A stretch of DNA of 64,000 nt from Bacteroides sp. (GCA_021201335.1 JAJQFD010000020.1:1-64000); one strand, 5' to 3'. Counted from the stretch's first letter, positions 17,663 through 28,065 are shown. Made by a program: numbers and translations. The notes: generated by a model not told the origin, from the sequence alone.

Positions 17663-20008
17663 TTATTTCTTTTTAGCAAAACGTCCTTTTTTGGGAGCAG
17701 AAGCGCCTTTCTCTTCCTGCAATTTAATGATTTCCATGCAGGTTTCCAGATTTAAATCTTGAGGAATAACAGACTTCGGTATCTTGTAGTTGCTACCTTT
17801 ATAGGCTATATACGGACCATACCGTCCATTCAAAATCTGTAATTCTGGTTCTTCTTCAAAGGTTTTTATAATTTTCTCGGCCTCAGCTTTACGTTTAATT
17901 TCAATCAGCTTAATGGCTTCTTCCAATGAAATCTCCATGGGATCTATGTCTTTGGGGATAGCTACATACTTGGAATCATGACGTACATAAGGGCCGAAAC
18001 GACCTACACCCACAGTAACAACTTTATCTTCAAAATCTCCGAGTGTACGTGGTAATTTGAAGAGTTCCAATGCTTCCTCCAGTGTAATCGTTTCCATAGA
18101 AAATCCTTTTCGCATCTGGGCGAAACGTGGCTTCTCTTCATCATCGCTCGAACCAATCTGAACTACAGGACCAAAACGTCCGATCTTGACAGAAACTGTT
18201 TTTCCAGTTCCTGGTTCTTCACCCAAAATCCGTTCTCCCACTTTATGTTCAGTTTTGGTTGCCAGAGTCGTTTCTACAGATGGATGAAAATCCTTGTAGA
18301 AATCTTTCATAATGGCAGTCCATTCTTTTTCTCCTTCTGCAACTTCGTCAAACTCTTTTTCAATGGTCGCTGTAAAGTTGTAGTTTAATATATCAGGAAA
18401 ATATTCATTCAGGAAGTCATTTACCACAATACCGGTATCCGTAGGGAAAAGTTTTGATTTTTCGGTTCCCACTATTTCTTTCTGGACAGATTCAGTGAGT
18501 TGTCCGTTTTTCAAAGAAAGTACATTGAAAGAACGTTCTTCTCCTTCCTTGTCGCCTTTCTCAACATATTCTCGTTGCTGTATGGTGGAAATTGTCGGAG
18601 CATACGTAGAAGGACGGCCGATCCCCAATTCTTCCAATTTGCGTACCAAACTAGCTTCAGTATATCTGGAGGGACGCTGAGTAAAACGTTCTGTAGCACG
18701 CATATCCTGATTTTCCAGCACCTGGTCTTTCTTCAAAGGAGGCAAAAGATGTCCTTCGTCTTCCTGCTCCACATCATCGTCATAGGATTCTTTATAGACT
18801 CGCAGGAATCCGTCAAATTTTACCACTTCACCAGTAGCAACAAATTTTTCATTGCTCTTCGTAATGCCAATGGTTACCGTTGTTTTTTCCAGTTCCGCAT
18901 CTGCCATTTGAGAAGCAATCGTACGTTTCCAGATCAAGTCATATAATTTCTTCTCCTGCGCACTTCCTTCAATGTTCTGATTATCCATCGAGGTGGGACG
19001 AATAGCCTCATGCGCTTCTTGTGCCCCTTTGGTTTTGGTTGCGTAATGCCGAATCTTCACATAATTCTCGCCCATTAGCTTGGTGATAGTATCCTTGCTG
19101 CTTAATGTGGCAAAATCCGAAAGATTCACGGAGTCAGTACGCATATAGGTAATCTTACCTGATTCATATAACTTCTGGGCTATCATCATGGTTTGTGCCA
19201 CCGTAAATCCCAACTTACGGGCAGCTTCCTGCTGTAAAGTAGAAGTAGTAAAGGGTGCAGCAGGACTTTTCTTCAGCGGCCGGGTAGTAATATCTTCAAT
19301 GGTAAAATCTGCCAAACTACAAGATTCCAGGAAAGCCCTGGCCTCCTTTTTTGTTTTAAACCGATGAGTAAGTTCGGCTTTCAGCTCTACTTGTTTACCA
19401 TCTGTATCATCTACTAAAAACACCGCAGTAACCCGGTACGAAGCTTCGGTCTTAAAAGATTGTATCTCTCTTTCACGTTCAACAATTAATCGAACAGCCA
19501 CGGATTGTACACGACCAGCAGATAATGCAGGTTTAACCTTTTTCCATAAAACAGGTGAGAGTTCAAACCCGACAATACGATCAAGCACACGACGGGCCTG
19601 TTGCGCATTTACCAGATTCAGATCTATATGACGGGGGTTCTCAATAGCTTTCTGTATCGCACTCTTCGTGATTTCATGAAATACGATGCGCTTGGTTTTA
19701 GCCGGGTCAAGTTTCAGCACTTCGGCTAAATGCCAGGATATGGCTTCCCCCTCACGGTCTTCATCGGATGCCAGCCATACGACATCAGCATTCTTTGCCT
19801 CTTCTTTCAGCTCAGCAACTAATTTTTTCTTATCAGAAGGAATTTCATAATGAGGAGCAAAGTTGTTTTCTATATCAATACCGAAATCCTTTTTCTTTAG
19901 ATCCCGGATATGTCCATAGCTGGAAAGCACCTTATAATCCTTCCCCAGAAACTTTTCAATAGTTTTTGCTTTTGCCGGAGACTCTACTATAACTAGATTT
20001 TTTTGCAT
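17663..20008 (-). CDS. topA: DNA topoisomerase I
   Basis: 781-aa type IA topoisomerase that relaxes negative supercoils through a 5'-phosphotyrosine intermediate. The Toprim domain begins at the N-terminus (KNLVIVESPAKAKTIEKFLG) with SDEDREGEAISWHL holding the acidic metal ligands. The active-site Tyr lies in ITYMRTDSVNLS near residue 288. SAGRVQSVAVRLIVERE is the conserved decatenation-loop region. The C-terminus has repeats of the type GRFGPYVRHDSKYVAIPK and GRYGPYIAYKGSNYKIPK in place of four-Cys zinc ribbons, then a basic KKGRFAKKK tail. A -7 box (20029-20036) precedes the gene. Confidence 0.97.
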   Translation of the reverse strand: MQKNLVIVESPAKAKTIEKFLGKDYKVLSSYGHIRDLKKKDFGIDIENNFAPHYEIPSDKKKLVAELKEEAKNADVVWLASDEDREGEAISWHLAEVLKLDPAKTKRIVFHEITKSAIQKAIENPRHIDLNLVNAQQARRVLDRIVGFELSPVLWKKVKPALSAGRVQSVAVRLIVEREREIQSFKTEASYRVTAVFLVDDTDGKQVELKAELTHRFKTKKEARAFLESCSLADFTIEDITTRPLKKSPAAPFTTSTLQQEAARKLGFTVAQTMMIAQKLYESGKITYMRTDSVNLSDFATLSSKDTITKLMGENYVKIRHYATKTKGAQEAHEAIRPTSMDNQNIEGSAQEKKLYDLIWKRTIASQMADAELEKTTVTIGITKSNEKFVATGEVVKFDGFLRVYKESYDDDVEQEDEGHLLPPLKKDQVLENQDMRATERFTQRPSRYTEASLVRKLEELGIGRPSTYAPTISTIQQREYVEKGDKEGEERSFNVLSLKNGQLTESVQKEIVGTEKSKLFPTDTGIVVNDFLNEYFPDILNYNFTATIEKEFDEVAEGEKEWTAIMKDFYKDFHPSVETTLATKTEHKVGERILGEEPGTGKTVSVKIGRFGPVVQIGSSDDEEKPRFAQMRKGFSMETITLEEALELFKLPRTLGDFEDKVVTVGVGRFGPYVRHDSKYVAIPKDIDPMEISLEEAIKLIEIKRKAEAEKIIKTFEEEPELQILNGRYGPYIAYKGSNYKIPKSVIPQDLNLETCMEIIKLQEEKGASAPKKGRFAKKK

Positions 20009-20028
20009 AACGAATATTTTTCAGCCCG

Positions 20029-20036
20029 CAAAAGTA
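20029..20036 (-). promoter_or_regulatory. -7 box of topA
   Basis: TACTTTTG on the minus strand, 20 nt before the start codon. No -33 element at the expected distance. Confidence 0.4.
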
Positions 20037-20115
20037 AAAAAAAACATTTTTCTACACCTTATAATATAACAATATTCTGTAGTTTTTAAATAAAAAAACG
20101 TTTTTTTGGGAGGCT

Positions 20116-21726
20116 TTAAAAGATATAGCTGGCTCCGAGTACAAAATGGATACCTTGCGCCGGGTATTCATAATAGTAAGCATATTTCTGGTTTAATAAA
20201 TTGGCTATACGGGTATATGCAGAAATGTCTTTATATACCATATAAGTAGCTCCCAATCCCAGGTTATTTATCGCTTTCATTCTGGAATGAATGGCAACTT
20301 CAGGTTTCTCCATTTTTCTGTATTGATAATCGACATAAACACTCAAACCTGAAATAGGACGCGCATTCACCCGAATATCAAATTCGATTTCCGGTTTTAC
20401 AGTTAAAACTCTCTTATCATCTGCGCTCCAGCGATTGTATTGTCCTTTTACTGAAAGATCGTAGGTATTCAGGAAGTCATAAGTCACATGAAGTCCTGCA
20501 TATACCTTGCTCGCATCCGTTTGTATAAAAACAGGATCAATATAATCTTCACTCATATAACTTAAATCATTCTTTAAGTTCTGGTATCCTCCATATAGAT
20601 GAAACCAACCTCCAATAAACGGACTTGCTTTCGCCCCGGCTGAAATATTTAATTGTTCATATCCGTCTTTAGCCTGAGCAGTTATTTCACTATATGGATT
20701 TATTAGTTCAAGGTGACGGAAATCATTATTTATTCTGCCACCGGTTGCTTTAGCATATAGTATACAAGTACCAGAAAAAACATATTCAGCAGTAATATCC
20801 GGTGATACCCGGAACTTTCTCCCATACCCAAACGTCATATTCGTATTTATACCCACATGAAAACGCCAGTCCTTAATCTCACCCGTATAATAAGGCTTCA
20901 CAGTTATAGCCGTATTGTTTTTAAATCCATTGCCATAAAAACGATTATCCATAGTAACAAAAGCGCCGATTTTCTGGTTTTCATCCAGTGTACCCCATAC
21001 ATTGGCATCTGTTCGCAATATCGTTTCACCAATTGATTTATTATTGCCGCTATAATGCCCTCTGGAATAAAACAATAAGTTGGCACCCGCATCATACTGT
21101 ATAGTTGATTGTGGATTGGTGGATGTCAATCTCCCAAATACATTACCAGAAGTATATTTCTGTTTGTGAAGAAGTAGTTGATCAGGACGTAAATTCAAAT
21201 TACTGAACCCAAAATTGCCACCCGCTTTTAATTCCATACGGGCAAACCTTTGCCAGTAATCAGCCCCCGCCTTAGTTTGATAGTAATGATGATCCCACTT
21301 CGTTCCGTCAGACAGTTTTATATTACCATTCATACCGTCGAAACTCGCAAATAGATTTATGCTCTGGTCTTCATTCGGCTTATACAAATAATTCAATTTA
21401 GCATCTACATTTCCCCTGTTTCCGTATCCCAGGCGAACATATCCAGGTTTGTATTCTTGTTGTTCTTCTTTTCCGGGATAAGCAGCTACCGGTTCAGCCG
21501 GAAATGAATTACCCGGAGAAACAGTTTGGTCATATTCCACATTTTTGGGAGTAGCCGTTAAAGGCTCAATATCAGGAAGTACATTTATCTTCTTGGCGTC
21601 CATAATTTCCGGATTGTATTCCTGTTCTACCACCACGGTCCGGTCCACGGTGTTGTTTTGGGTTTGCGCCTGTATCTGTATATTCAACGAAAGGCCCGCT
21701 ATAATGGCTATTGTTTTGAATTTCAT
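20116..21726 (-). CDS. Outer-membrane beta-barrel protein, TonB-receptor-like
   Basis: 536 aa with a cleavable signal peptide (IAIIAGLSLNIQIQA). The N-terminal stretch VDRTVVVEQEYNPEIMDAKK precedes a barrel rich in alternating aromatic and polar strands and ending YFVLG-type (GIHFVLGASYIF, terminal Phe), typical of outer-membrane barrels. No plug domain or TonB box is evident. It starts 9 nt after the TPR protein ends, so the two genes are translationally close and likely work as a pair, for example as an outer-membrane/periplasmic complex. Function unknown. Confidence 0.75.
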   Translation of the reverse strand: MKFKTIAIIAGLSLNIQIQAQTQNNTVDRTVVVEQEYNPEIMDAKKINVLPDIEPLTATPKNVEYDQTVSPGNSFPAEPVAAYPGKEEQQEYKPGYVRLGYGNRGNVDAKLNYLYKPNEDQSINLFASFDGMNGNIKLSDGTKWDHHYYQTKAGADYWQRFARMELKAGGNFGFSNLNLRPDQLLLHKQKYTSGNVFGRLTSTNPQSTIQYDAGANLLFYSRGHYSGNNKSIGETILRTDANVWGTLDENQKIGAFVTMDNRFYGNGFKNNTAITVKPYYTGEIKDWRFHVGINTNMTFGYGRKFRVSPDITAEYVFSGTCILYAKATGGRINNDFRHLELINPYSEITAQAKDGYEQLNISAGAKASPFIGGWFHLYGGYQNLKNDLSYMSEDYIDPVFIQTDASKVYAGLHVTYDFLNTYDLSVKGQYNRWSADDKRVLTVKPEIEFDIRVNARPISGLSVYVDYQYRKMEKPEVAIHSRMKAINNLGLGATYMVYKDISAYTRIANLLNQKYAYYYEYPAQGIHFVLGASYIF

Positions 21727-21735
21727 AACTGCTTG

Positions 21736-24700
21736 TTATTTAATATTTTTCAATCTGCTTTCAATCATTTTCTGAATATCATCATTACCTGTGTAGTTTT
21801 GCTGTAAACTCAGCAGGTACTGACGGGCATCCAGATTTTTGCCCATAGCCGCGTATACATCCGATAATAAGATAAATCCACGGGCCAACCAATAGGCATG
21901 AGGAGTGCTTTCCTGAATGAAATTAAGCAATTCTTTTTCTGCCAATGCATATTCACCACCATTATAGTAAAGTTGAGCAATTTGATATTTGGCTTCCGCT
22001 CCATACAAAGTTCGGGTATCTTTCGCCAATGTTCGTAAGTCTTCCATTGCAGCTTGTGTAGCTCGCTGACGAATATATGATTTAGCACGATAGTAAGTAG
22101 CTTCATTTTTAAGTTCAGGGTCCACTTTAGATTGTTGCAGGATCTCCGTAGCAGTATTAATAATTTCTGTATCATCCTGCAGTACATAGGCAGAACGCAG
22201 AATTCCAGTCAGAGCAAGTTGCTTACGGTTAGATGTGGAAGCCTTTTGTTTTAATTGCTTATAAGTTAGTAAGGCATCCTGATAATCTTTAGCATTGAAC
22301 TGAGTCTCCCCGCGCATAACTAAAGCCTCTTCCGTATAAGGGCTTGCCGGATATTCTAACAGTTTGGCTGTATATGTTAGCACATCATTGGGCTTTTTTT
22401 GCTGTTTGGCAATTAAAGCCAGATAGTAATTCGCATTTAATCCAAAAGCTCCTCTAGGATAACTAATCAGATACCGTTGAAAACTTTGGCGAGCTTGTTC
22501 CAATTCTCCCCGGGCATATACACGTTCGGCCGCTACATACGTCAATGAATCCTGTTCATTAACATCAAACTGAATATTACCCGGTAAGGAGGCTACCAAA
22601 GCAGCATATTCGTTTACCCGGTTGAGGTCAATGTAAATTGATTTTAAATCCTGAAGAGATAAACGTGCTTCCTCGCTACCTGGATAAGTTTGCACCACAT
22701 GCTTATATGCCGCTATTGCCTGGTCGTATGCATTCGCCTGGTAATACAATAAACCAATTTCAGCACCAGCTTTACGACTCATGGGGCTATCCGGATAATT
22801 ATTCATCAGATAAGCAAAGGTCGTAATTGCCTGCGTATTATTATTCATATTTATATAGGCTCTTCCTTTTTCATACAAGGCATTCACCAGATAAGGAGAA
22901 GAAGGGAAATTAGCAATCAAACGATCCAACAACTGAATTTTTCCTTCGTAGTTTTTAAGCAAGCCGGATACAAGACCCAACTGATATAAAGAATAATCTC
23001 CGGAAGAAGTATTCATCGCCAACGCTTGTGAATAATAAGTCCGGGCACTGGCAAAGCTTCTCACATTCAGGTAAGAATCTCCGATCCGATTACAAGCATC
23101 CGACAGTATTTCTTTGTTTCCGCTCTTTTCTATGGAAATATATTTTTCGAACCAGTTACTGGCTACGGTGTAATTTTTCTGGTTAAATGCAGTATATCCC
23201 AAGTTGTAATGAGCCAGGGCATACATCTCAGTTTGGGTTTGCTGATTTAATCTCAAGTATTCAGAGAAATCACGAGATGCTTCCTGGTTAAATCCGGTAC
23301 GGTAATAGGATTCTCCTCTCCAGTAGTAAGCATCCGCCACTGTTTGTCTGCTGTATTGTCCAATAGCGATACAACGGTTAAAGTAGTCAATCGCTTCCTG
23401 AAAAGCAGTATTGGTAAAAGACTGTGTTCCCAGTTGGAACAGAATTTTCTGCTTTGCCTCCAAAATCTGTCTCCCGGGCTTTTGGATTCGTTCAATAGAT
23501 GCCAGTGCCGTCTTGTAGTCACGCGTGGTTAAATACACCTCAATCAGATATTCACTAATTTTATCGGCATAAACAGAGTTCGGAAACATATTCAAGAAAC
23601 GCTCAAAGACATTCACCGATTCGCCAAAAGCAGAAAAGGACGTTTCATGCATGTTCATAGCGTAATTATAGGCTGCCTGCTCCTTGATACTCATATCCGC
23701 ATTAGAAGCAGCTGCCTGCTGGAAAGCCAGGCGTGCTTTATTCTTTTCGGCTAACTGAATATAGGATAGTCCCAAATGCAGATAAGCATTCTGAGTTAAG
23801 GCATCATCCTCTGTGACAACTTCACCCAATGCTTCAGCGGCTTTAGAGTAAACCCCTGTTTGATAATAAGATAAACCAAGCATATAATTAGCAGAACGCT
23901 GAGGATCGATAGTATGGGCTATATACTTTTCAAATTGTTGAACGGCGGAATAATAATTTTGCTGTTGATAGTAGATCTCACCCAGAATACGATACATCTC
24001 TCCTGTATTAGGATCATTGGGTTTTTCTTTGACAAAGTTGTTAGCAATCTGCAATGCGTTATTATAATTCTTTTGCTTTACATATATATCGGCAATATAA
24101 AAAGGTGCCAAAGATTCATATTTAGAATCGGTTCTTAAAGGAAGTAAGTAGATTAAAGCTTCGTCATATCGTCCTTGCGTATATCGGATATATCCCAGAT
24201 AATACATACAATCCTTTTGGTACTTGCTGCTACTTTCATTCAATGTCTGAAACCAAATAGCCGCTTGTTTGGTATTGCCTATACCTAAATAAGAAATCGC
24301 TCTTCTGTAAATCATGTCATCCTGCTCATTCTTTTCTAACCAGTCCAACGTTGAAGAATTAAAATAAGCCAGTGCTTCCTGATACTGTTCATCAAAGAAA
24401 TAAGCCGAACCCATCAGGGCATAAATACGATTCGCATACGGAGAATCAGGATATTTTTCAATATAGTCTTCCATTCTTGAAATCCGGTTCTGATACTGGA
24501 GTTCATAAGCTGTACAGACTAGCATATATTCAACTTCAACTAGCTTATCGTCAGTTCCCGCTATCAGGATGAAACGTTCAAGCAGAGGAACGGATGCTGC
24601 ATAGTTTTGCTGTTTAAACATCTCTTTTCCCTCTTTATAGAGAGTTTCGGGCGATGCTATTTCTTCCGGCATCTGGGCAAAGGTTAGCCGCAGGCAACAG

Positions 24701-24738
24701 AGGGAGAAACATACGAATAGCAAAGTTTTTCTTTTCAT
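21736..24738 (-). CDS. Large periplasmic tetratricopeptide-repeat protein
   Basis: About 1000 aa with signal peptide (KTLLFVCFSLCCLRLTFA). Nearly the whole chain consists of TPR units, for example SYYQTGVYSKAAEALGEVV, GYTAFNQKNYTVASNWFEKY and AQLYYNGGEYALAEKELL. This is a protein-interaction superhelix similar to YbgF/BamD-type or gliding/secretion scaffolds of Bacteroidetes. An in-frame ATG at 24765 is rejected because a -7 box (24755-24762) lies inside the longer reading. It is the first gene of a pair with the barrel protein downstream. Its exact role is unknown. Confidence 0.85.
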   Translation of the reverse strand: MKRKTLLFVCFSLCCLRLTFAQMPEEIASPETLYKEGKEMFKQQNYAASVPLLERFILIAGTDDKLVEVEYMLVCTAYELQYQNRISRMEDYIEKYPDSPYANRIYALMGSAYFFDEQYQEALAYFNSSTLDWLEKNEQDDMIYRRAISYLGIGNTKQAAIWFQTLNESSSKYQKDCMYYLGYIRYTQGRYDEALIYLLPLRTDSKYESLAPFYIADIYVKQKNYNNALQIANNFVKEKPNDPNTGEMYRILGEIYYQQQNYYSAVQQFEKYIAHTIDPQRSANYMLGLSYYQTGVYSKAAEALGEVVTEDDALTQNAYLHLGLSYIQLAEKNKARLAFQQAAASNADMSIKEQAAYNYAMNMHETSFSAFGESVNVFERFLNMFPNSVYADKISEYLIEVYLTTRDYKTALASIERIQKPGRQILEAKQKILFQLGTQSFTNTAFQEAIDYFNRCIAIGQYSRQTVADAYYWRGESYYRTGFNQEASRDFSEYLRLNQQTQTEMYALAHYNLGYTAFNQKNYTVASNWFEKYISIEKSGNKEILSDACNRIGDSYLNVRSFASARTYYSQALAMNTSSGDYSLYQLGLVSGLLKNYEGKIQLLDRLIANFPSSPYLVNALYEKGRAYINMNNNTQAITTFAYLMNNYPDSPMSRKAGAEIGLLYYQANAYDQAIAAYKHVVQTYPGSEEARLSLQDLKSIYIDLNRVNEYAALVASLPGNIQFDVNEQDSLTYVAAERVYARGELEQARQSFQRYLISYPRGAFGLNANYYLALIAKQQKKPNDVLTYTAKLLEYPASPYTEEALVMRGETQFNAKDYQDALLTYKQLKQKASTSNRKQLALTGILRSAYVLQDDTEIINTATEILQQSKVDPELKNEATYYRAKSYIRQRATQAAMEDLRTLAKDTRTLYGAEAKYQIAQLYYNGGEYALAEKELLNFIQESTPHAYWLARGFILLSDVYAAMGKNLDARQYLLSLQQNYTGNDDIQKMIESRLKNIK

Positions 24739-24754
24739 ATTTTTAGCTTTTTTA

Positions 24755-24762
24755 CAAAAGTA
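24755..24762 (-). promoter_or_regulatory. -7 box of the TPR/barrel operon
   Basis: TACTTTTG on the minus strand, 16 nt before the ATG at 24738. No good -33 element. Confidence 0.4.
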
Positions 24763-24810
24763 CACGTTTTTAAAAATAATGTAGGAAAATGAGAAAGAGT
24801 TTCACAGGTT

Positions 24811-25329
24811 TTAACGCGACAGAAAAATTTGTAATCCTTTACGTACAGAGGCAAGACCAAACTGTGCCGGATCTATCTTATCTAAAGGAATAAAAAAAGA
24901 TTCAATTACATCATCATGCGCCTCAAAATGAGAAGTATTTTCCACCTGACAAAGAAAGAACATATCCAGCGTATGTACTTCAAAACCAGAATATACATAG
25001 AGATTGGGAAGAGAAAATTGATAAATTGCTTTCTTTACCTGTAAACCTGTCTCTTCCAATACTTCCCGAGCAACCCCTTCTTCTGCGGTTTCAAACATAT
25101 CCACAAAACCTCCCGGCAAATCAAGGGTTCCTTTTGCCGGATCTTTGGCACGCCGACAAACCAACATCTCATTATTTTCATTGAAAATAAACGCGACTGT
25201 GGCGGAAGAAGAATTGAAGTAATAAACAAAACCACATTCCAGACATTTCTTTGCTTTTTCATTCGAAAGGATGAAATTTGTTGACCCACACCTGGGACAA
25301 AATTTAAACTGTTCAAGAGGGTGTTTCAT
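24811..25329 (-). CDS. Nudix hydrolase with N-terminal zinc ribbon
   Basis: 172 aa. Residues about 10-37 form a zinc ribbon (CPRCGS and CLECG). The Nudix box is complete: GGFVDMFETAEEGVAREVLE continuing to ETG, with the metal-binding REVxEE core. This arrangement resembles NudC/ADP-ribose pyrophosphatase-type enzymes that cleave nucleoside diphosphates linked to another moiety; the substrate is not predictable. It is divergent from comF and has its own -7 box at 25355-25362. Confidence 0.92.
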   Translation of the reverse strand: MKHPLEQFKFCPRCGSTNFILSNEKAKKCLECGFVYYFNSSSATVAFIFNENNEMLVCRRAKDPAKGTLDLPGGFVDMFETAEEGVAREVLEETGLQVKKAIYQFSLPNLYVYSGFEVHTLDMFFLCQVENTSHFEAHDDVIESFFIPLDKIDPAQFGLASVRKGLQIFLSR

Positions 25330-25354
25330 GATCGCTTTCTTATGTTAGAGAGTG

Positions 25355-25383
25355 CAAATATAACGAAATATATCATACCTTTG
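25355..25383. promoter_or_regulatory. Divergent -7 boxes between the Nudix and comF genes
   Basis: TATATTTG on the minus strand (25355-25362) serves the Nudix gene, whose ATG is at 25329. TACCTTTG on the plus strand (25376-25383) lies only 4 nt before the comF ATG at 25388, so that transcript would be nearly leaderless if the box is used. Confidence 0.4.
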
Positions 25384-25387
25384 TTCG

Positions 25388-26083
25388 ATGAAAACCTGGA
25401 TACAATCTTTCTTCAATCTTCTTTTTCCTCCTTGTTGTATAGTTTGTCAGCGGGTTGTAAACAACAGCCAGGAGACTCTTTGCCTAAAATGTCAGATAAA
25501 CCTTCCCCGAACTCACTTCCATTTGCAACCGGAGAATCCGATTGAAAAATCTTTCTGGGGAAAGTTCCCGGTGGAGAAAGCGACTTCTTTCTTCTATTAC
25601 CGTCCGGGAAGTGATTTCAAAGAGTTATTACACCGACTCAAATACAAAGGAGAGAAAGAATCGGGATGTTTCATGGGTCGACTGATAGCTACGGAATTAA
25701 CTGGCAGTGGCTTTTTCGATGGTATCCATATGATTGTACCTGTTCCTCTTCATCCAAGCAAACTTAAAAGAAGGGGATATAATCAAAGCGAATGGATTGC
25801 GAAAGGAATAGCCGAAGTTACTGGTTTGCCTATAGCAACAAATTGGATCGTTCGTTTAAAAAACACTGAAACCCAAACCCGGAAAAGCCGCTCAGACCGT
25901 TGGGAAAATGTAGAAGATATTTTCGCCCTGCAGAACGCATCCGAGAAATTAGAAGGAAAACATATTCTTTTGATAGACGATGTACTTACTACTGGTGCCA
26001 CGCTTACTGCCTGTGCTTCAGTTTTCAATGAAGTTAAGGATATTCGAATCAGTGTATTAACGATGGCGGTGGCACAACTTTAA
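25388..26083 (+). CDS. comF: ComF-family phosphoribosyltransferase-like protein
   Basis: 231 aa. An N-terminal zinc ribbon (FPPCCIVCQ and CLKCQ) precedes a type I phosphoribosyltransferase fold with VPVPLHPSKLKRRGYNQSE and the PRPP-binding loop LLIDDVLTTGATLTACA. ComF proteins are associated with DNA uptake and with handling of incoming single strands; the role in Bacteroidetes is less certain. The 3' end overlaps the convergent PAP2 gene by 35 nt. Confidence 0.9.
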   Translation: MKTWIQSFFNLLFPPCCIVCQRVVNNSQETLCLKCQINLPRTHFHLQPENPIEKSFWGKFPVEKATSFFYYRPGSDFKELLHRLKYKGEKESGCFMGRLIATELTGSGFFDGIHMIVPVPLHPSKLKRRGYNQSEWIAKGIAEVTGLPIATNWIVRLKNTETQTRKSRSDRWENVEDIFALQNASEKLEGKHILLIDDVLTTGATLTACASVFNEVKDIRISVLTMAVAQL

Positions 26084-27041
26084 ACATCGGTTCAGCAAAC
26101 CATTTCTTGAACATCTGAGTGACCAATATATAAAGGAAGAATGCGGAGATAAAACCTACGATAGAATCTATCAGATAATGAGCCTGAATGTATACCGTCG
26201 CACAACACAATAATATATAAAAAGGAAAGAGTATGGCAAATAACTTTCGGCTGGCACGCCACGCCATAATCATCAAAATAGTTGAAATACCCACATGGGA
26301 ACTGGGAAAAGCAGCTGTTGGACGTTCACCCACCTGCTGAGAGGTTTTCACCAGATTATAAAAGAATCCCCGTTCATAATCGGGTGCCAGTAAAACTTCA
26401 CTATGGTTATCGAAATAATCTCCAATGGGAGGAAATATGCCTTGCGCTACATTCTCAGCACCTATCACCGGAAAATAAAACTGAGGACCGGCACAGGGAA
26501 CGAATATATAAATGAAGTAATAAATGAAAAAACATCCAACCAATACAAAAGAGAGTTTTTCAAATAAATCATACCGATTGATAAAGTAATACAAAGCAAC
26601 CACAATAATCATCGGATAATAAAAGAAATAACCCATATTTAAGGGTTCACTAATCCACATCTGAGGGAAATTGTGAGAAAATGACACAGCAGGCTGACCA
26701 CCAAAAATCCATTGTTCAACCGAGGCAAATACATGATCCAGGTTCGGTAATACACGGTTAAATTCAAACGTATCAGGATACCAGTAAGAGAGCAGACTCA
26801 TTTGAATGGTAATACGTATAAATGCTGAAAATTTACAGGGAGCCAGTCTGTAAAGATACATAAGAAGAAAAGTCATACAGGCAATAGCAGCCCTGTCGAT
26901 AAGCATTTGTAGCGGATGGTCCATCCGCTGGAACAAAAATAAGATTAAGATAGTGGTTAGTAAGTTATAGATTAAAGAGATTTTTTCTACTGCAAATAAT
27001 CCTTTCCTTGATTCTACCCTTTTAAATAAATTTAAAGCCAT
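26049..27041 (-). CDS. PAP2-superfamily membrane phosphatase or phosphotransferase
   Basis: 330 aa with about six transmembrane helices. The acid-phosphatase signatures are present in the PAP2_3 style: GERPTAAFPSSHVGIS (the SxxH motif) and HYLIDSIVGF (the HxxxD motif). Relatives include lipid phosphatases and the AUR1-type inositol-phosphoceramide synthases, and Bacteroidales do make sphingolipids, but sequence alone does not fix the substrate. The gene start overlaps the end of the upstream epimerase by 10 nt, so the two are translationally coupled. Confidence 0.85.
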   Translation of the reverse strand: MALNLFKRVESRKGLFAVEKISLIYNLLTTILILFLFQRMDHPLQMLIDRAAIACMTFLLMYLYRLAPCKFSAFIRITIQMSLLSYWYPDTFEFNRVLPNLDHVFASVEQWIFGGQPAVSFSHNFPQMWISEPLNMGYFFYYPMIIVVALYYFINRYDLFEKLSFVLVGCFFIYYFIYIFVPCAGPQFYFPVIGAENVAQGIFPPIGDYFDNHSEVLLAPDYERGFFYNLVKTSQQVGERPTAAFPSSHVGISTILMIMAWRASRKLFAILFPFYILLCCATVYIQAHYLIDSIVGFISAFFLYILVTQMFKKWFAEPMFKVVPPPSLIH

Positions 27042-28042
27042 CCTTCATTTTTATACCACTCCATTGTCTCTTTGACACCCCTTTCCAGGTTGTATTCGGG
27101 CGTATACCCCAGTTCACTGATTGCAGGATTAATGTCGCATCTCCAATTTCGTTGTTTCATGATCTTGTATTTGTCAGAATTCAATGTACTGGGTTTTCCT
27201 GAGCGTTTGGCGATGAATTCAGCCAGCAAAGATACTGCTTTCAGAATAAATAAAGGACATTTTAAATGAATAACAAACGGATTACCTAATTCTTTTTTAA
27301 TCAGGTAGGAAAAATCACGGCTGCTATACACATTTCCATCGGATAAAAGATAGGTTCTGCGGCATACTCTTTTCTCTATACAGGCAAATACAGCTTGAAC
27401 TAAATCAGCTACGTAGATAAAGGTGAGTTCCTGCTTTTTAAATCCGACAGAAAAATCAAAATGATTTTTAATTGTACGAGCCAGTACAAAATAATCTTGT
27501 TCGCGCGGACCATACACCCCTGTCGGGCGCAGAAAGATATAGGGAAATCCGGGGATACTCTGAATATAGAGTTCAGCTTTCAGCTTACTCAAGCCATAAA
27601 AAGTATTTGGATCGGGTGTATCACGTTCTTTTAACTCTTCCCCATCTTTGTCATGAATTGGACCAAACACACTTAAGGTACTAATGAAAATAAATTGCTT
27701 GGGCACCATATTGAGTTCGCGTAATGTATCAATGAAATAACGTGTTTGCAGGTAATTAACTTTGTCGAATTCATTTTTGTTTGTCGTTTTGGTGGTTCCA
27801 CAACAATGAATAATGTAATCAAACTTATTGTAAGTACCCTTGTAGCCTGAAAGTTGAGCCCGCAATTCGTTGGGGTGAGCAAAATCAAGTTCCAGAAAAC
27901 GAAGCTTCTTTTCCTGCAGGTAGCGCTTACTGCTTGTTCTTCTCAAACCTGCGCAAACGGAGAACTGACGTCTTAGTGCCTCTTGCACAATAAAGCTTCC
28001 TATAAATCCACTTGCACCTGTGACCAATATGCTCGTTGCCAT
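27032..28042 (-). CDS. NAD-dependent epimerase/dehydratase (extended SDR)
   Basis: 336 aa. The Rossmann motif TGASGFIGSFIVQEALRR is at the N-terminus, with LELDFAHP, the catalytic YGLSKLKAELY (YxxxK), STLSVFG, and FLRPTGVYGPREQDY. The family acts on nucleotide sugars or on sterol-like or dihydroflavonol-like substrates. Coupling to the PAP2 protein hints at lipid or glycolipid metabolism (inference). A -7 box lies at 28066-28073. Confidence 0.9.
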   Translation of the reverse strand: MATSILVTGASGFIGSFIVQEALRRQFSVCAGLRRTSSKRYLQEKKLRFLELDFAHPNELRAQLSGYKGTYNKFDYIIHCCGTTKTTNKNEFDKVNYLQTRYFIDTLRELNMVPKQFIFISTLSVFGPIHDKDGEELKERDTPDPNTFYGLSKLKAELYIQSIPGFPYIFLRPTGVYGPREQDYFVLARTIKNHFDFSVGFKKQELTFIYVADLVQAVFACIEKRVCRRTYLLSDGNVYSSRDFSYLIKKELGNPFVIHLKCPLFILKAVSLLAEFIAKRSGKPSTLNSDKYKIMKQRNWRCDINPAISELGYTPEYNLERGVKETMEWYKNEGWL

Positions 28043-28065
28043 CTAAATCGCTGAATATTATGCTA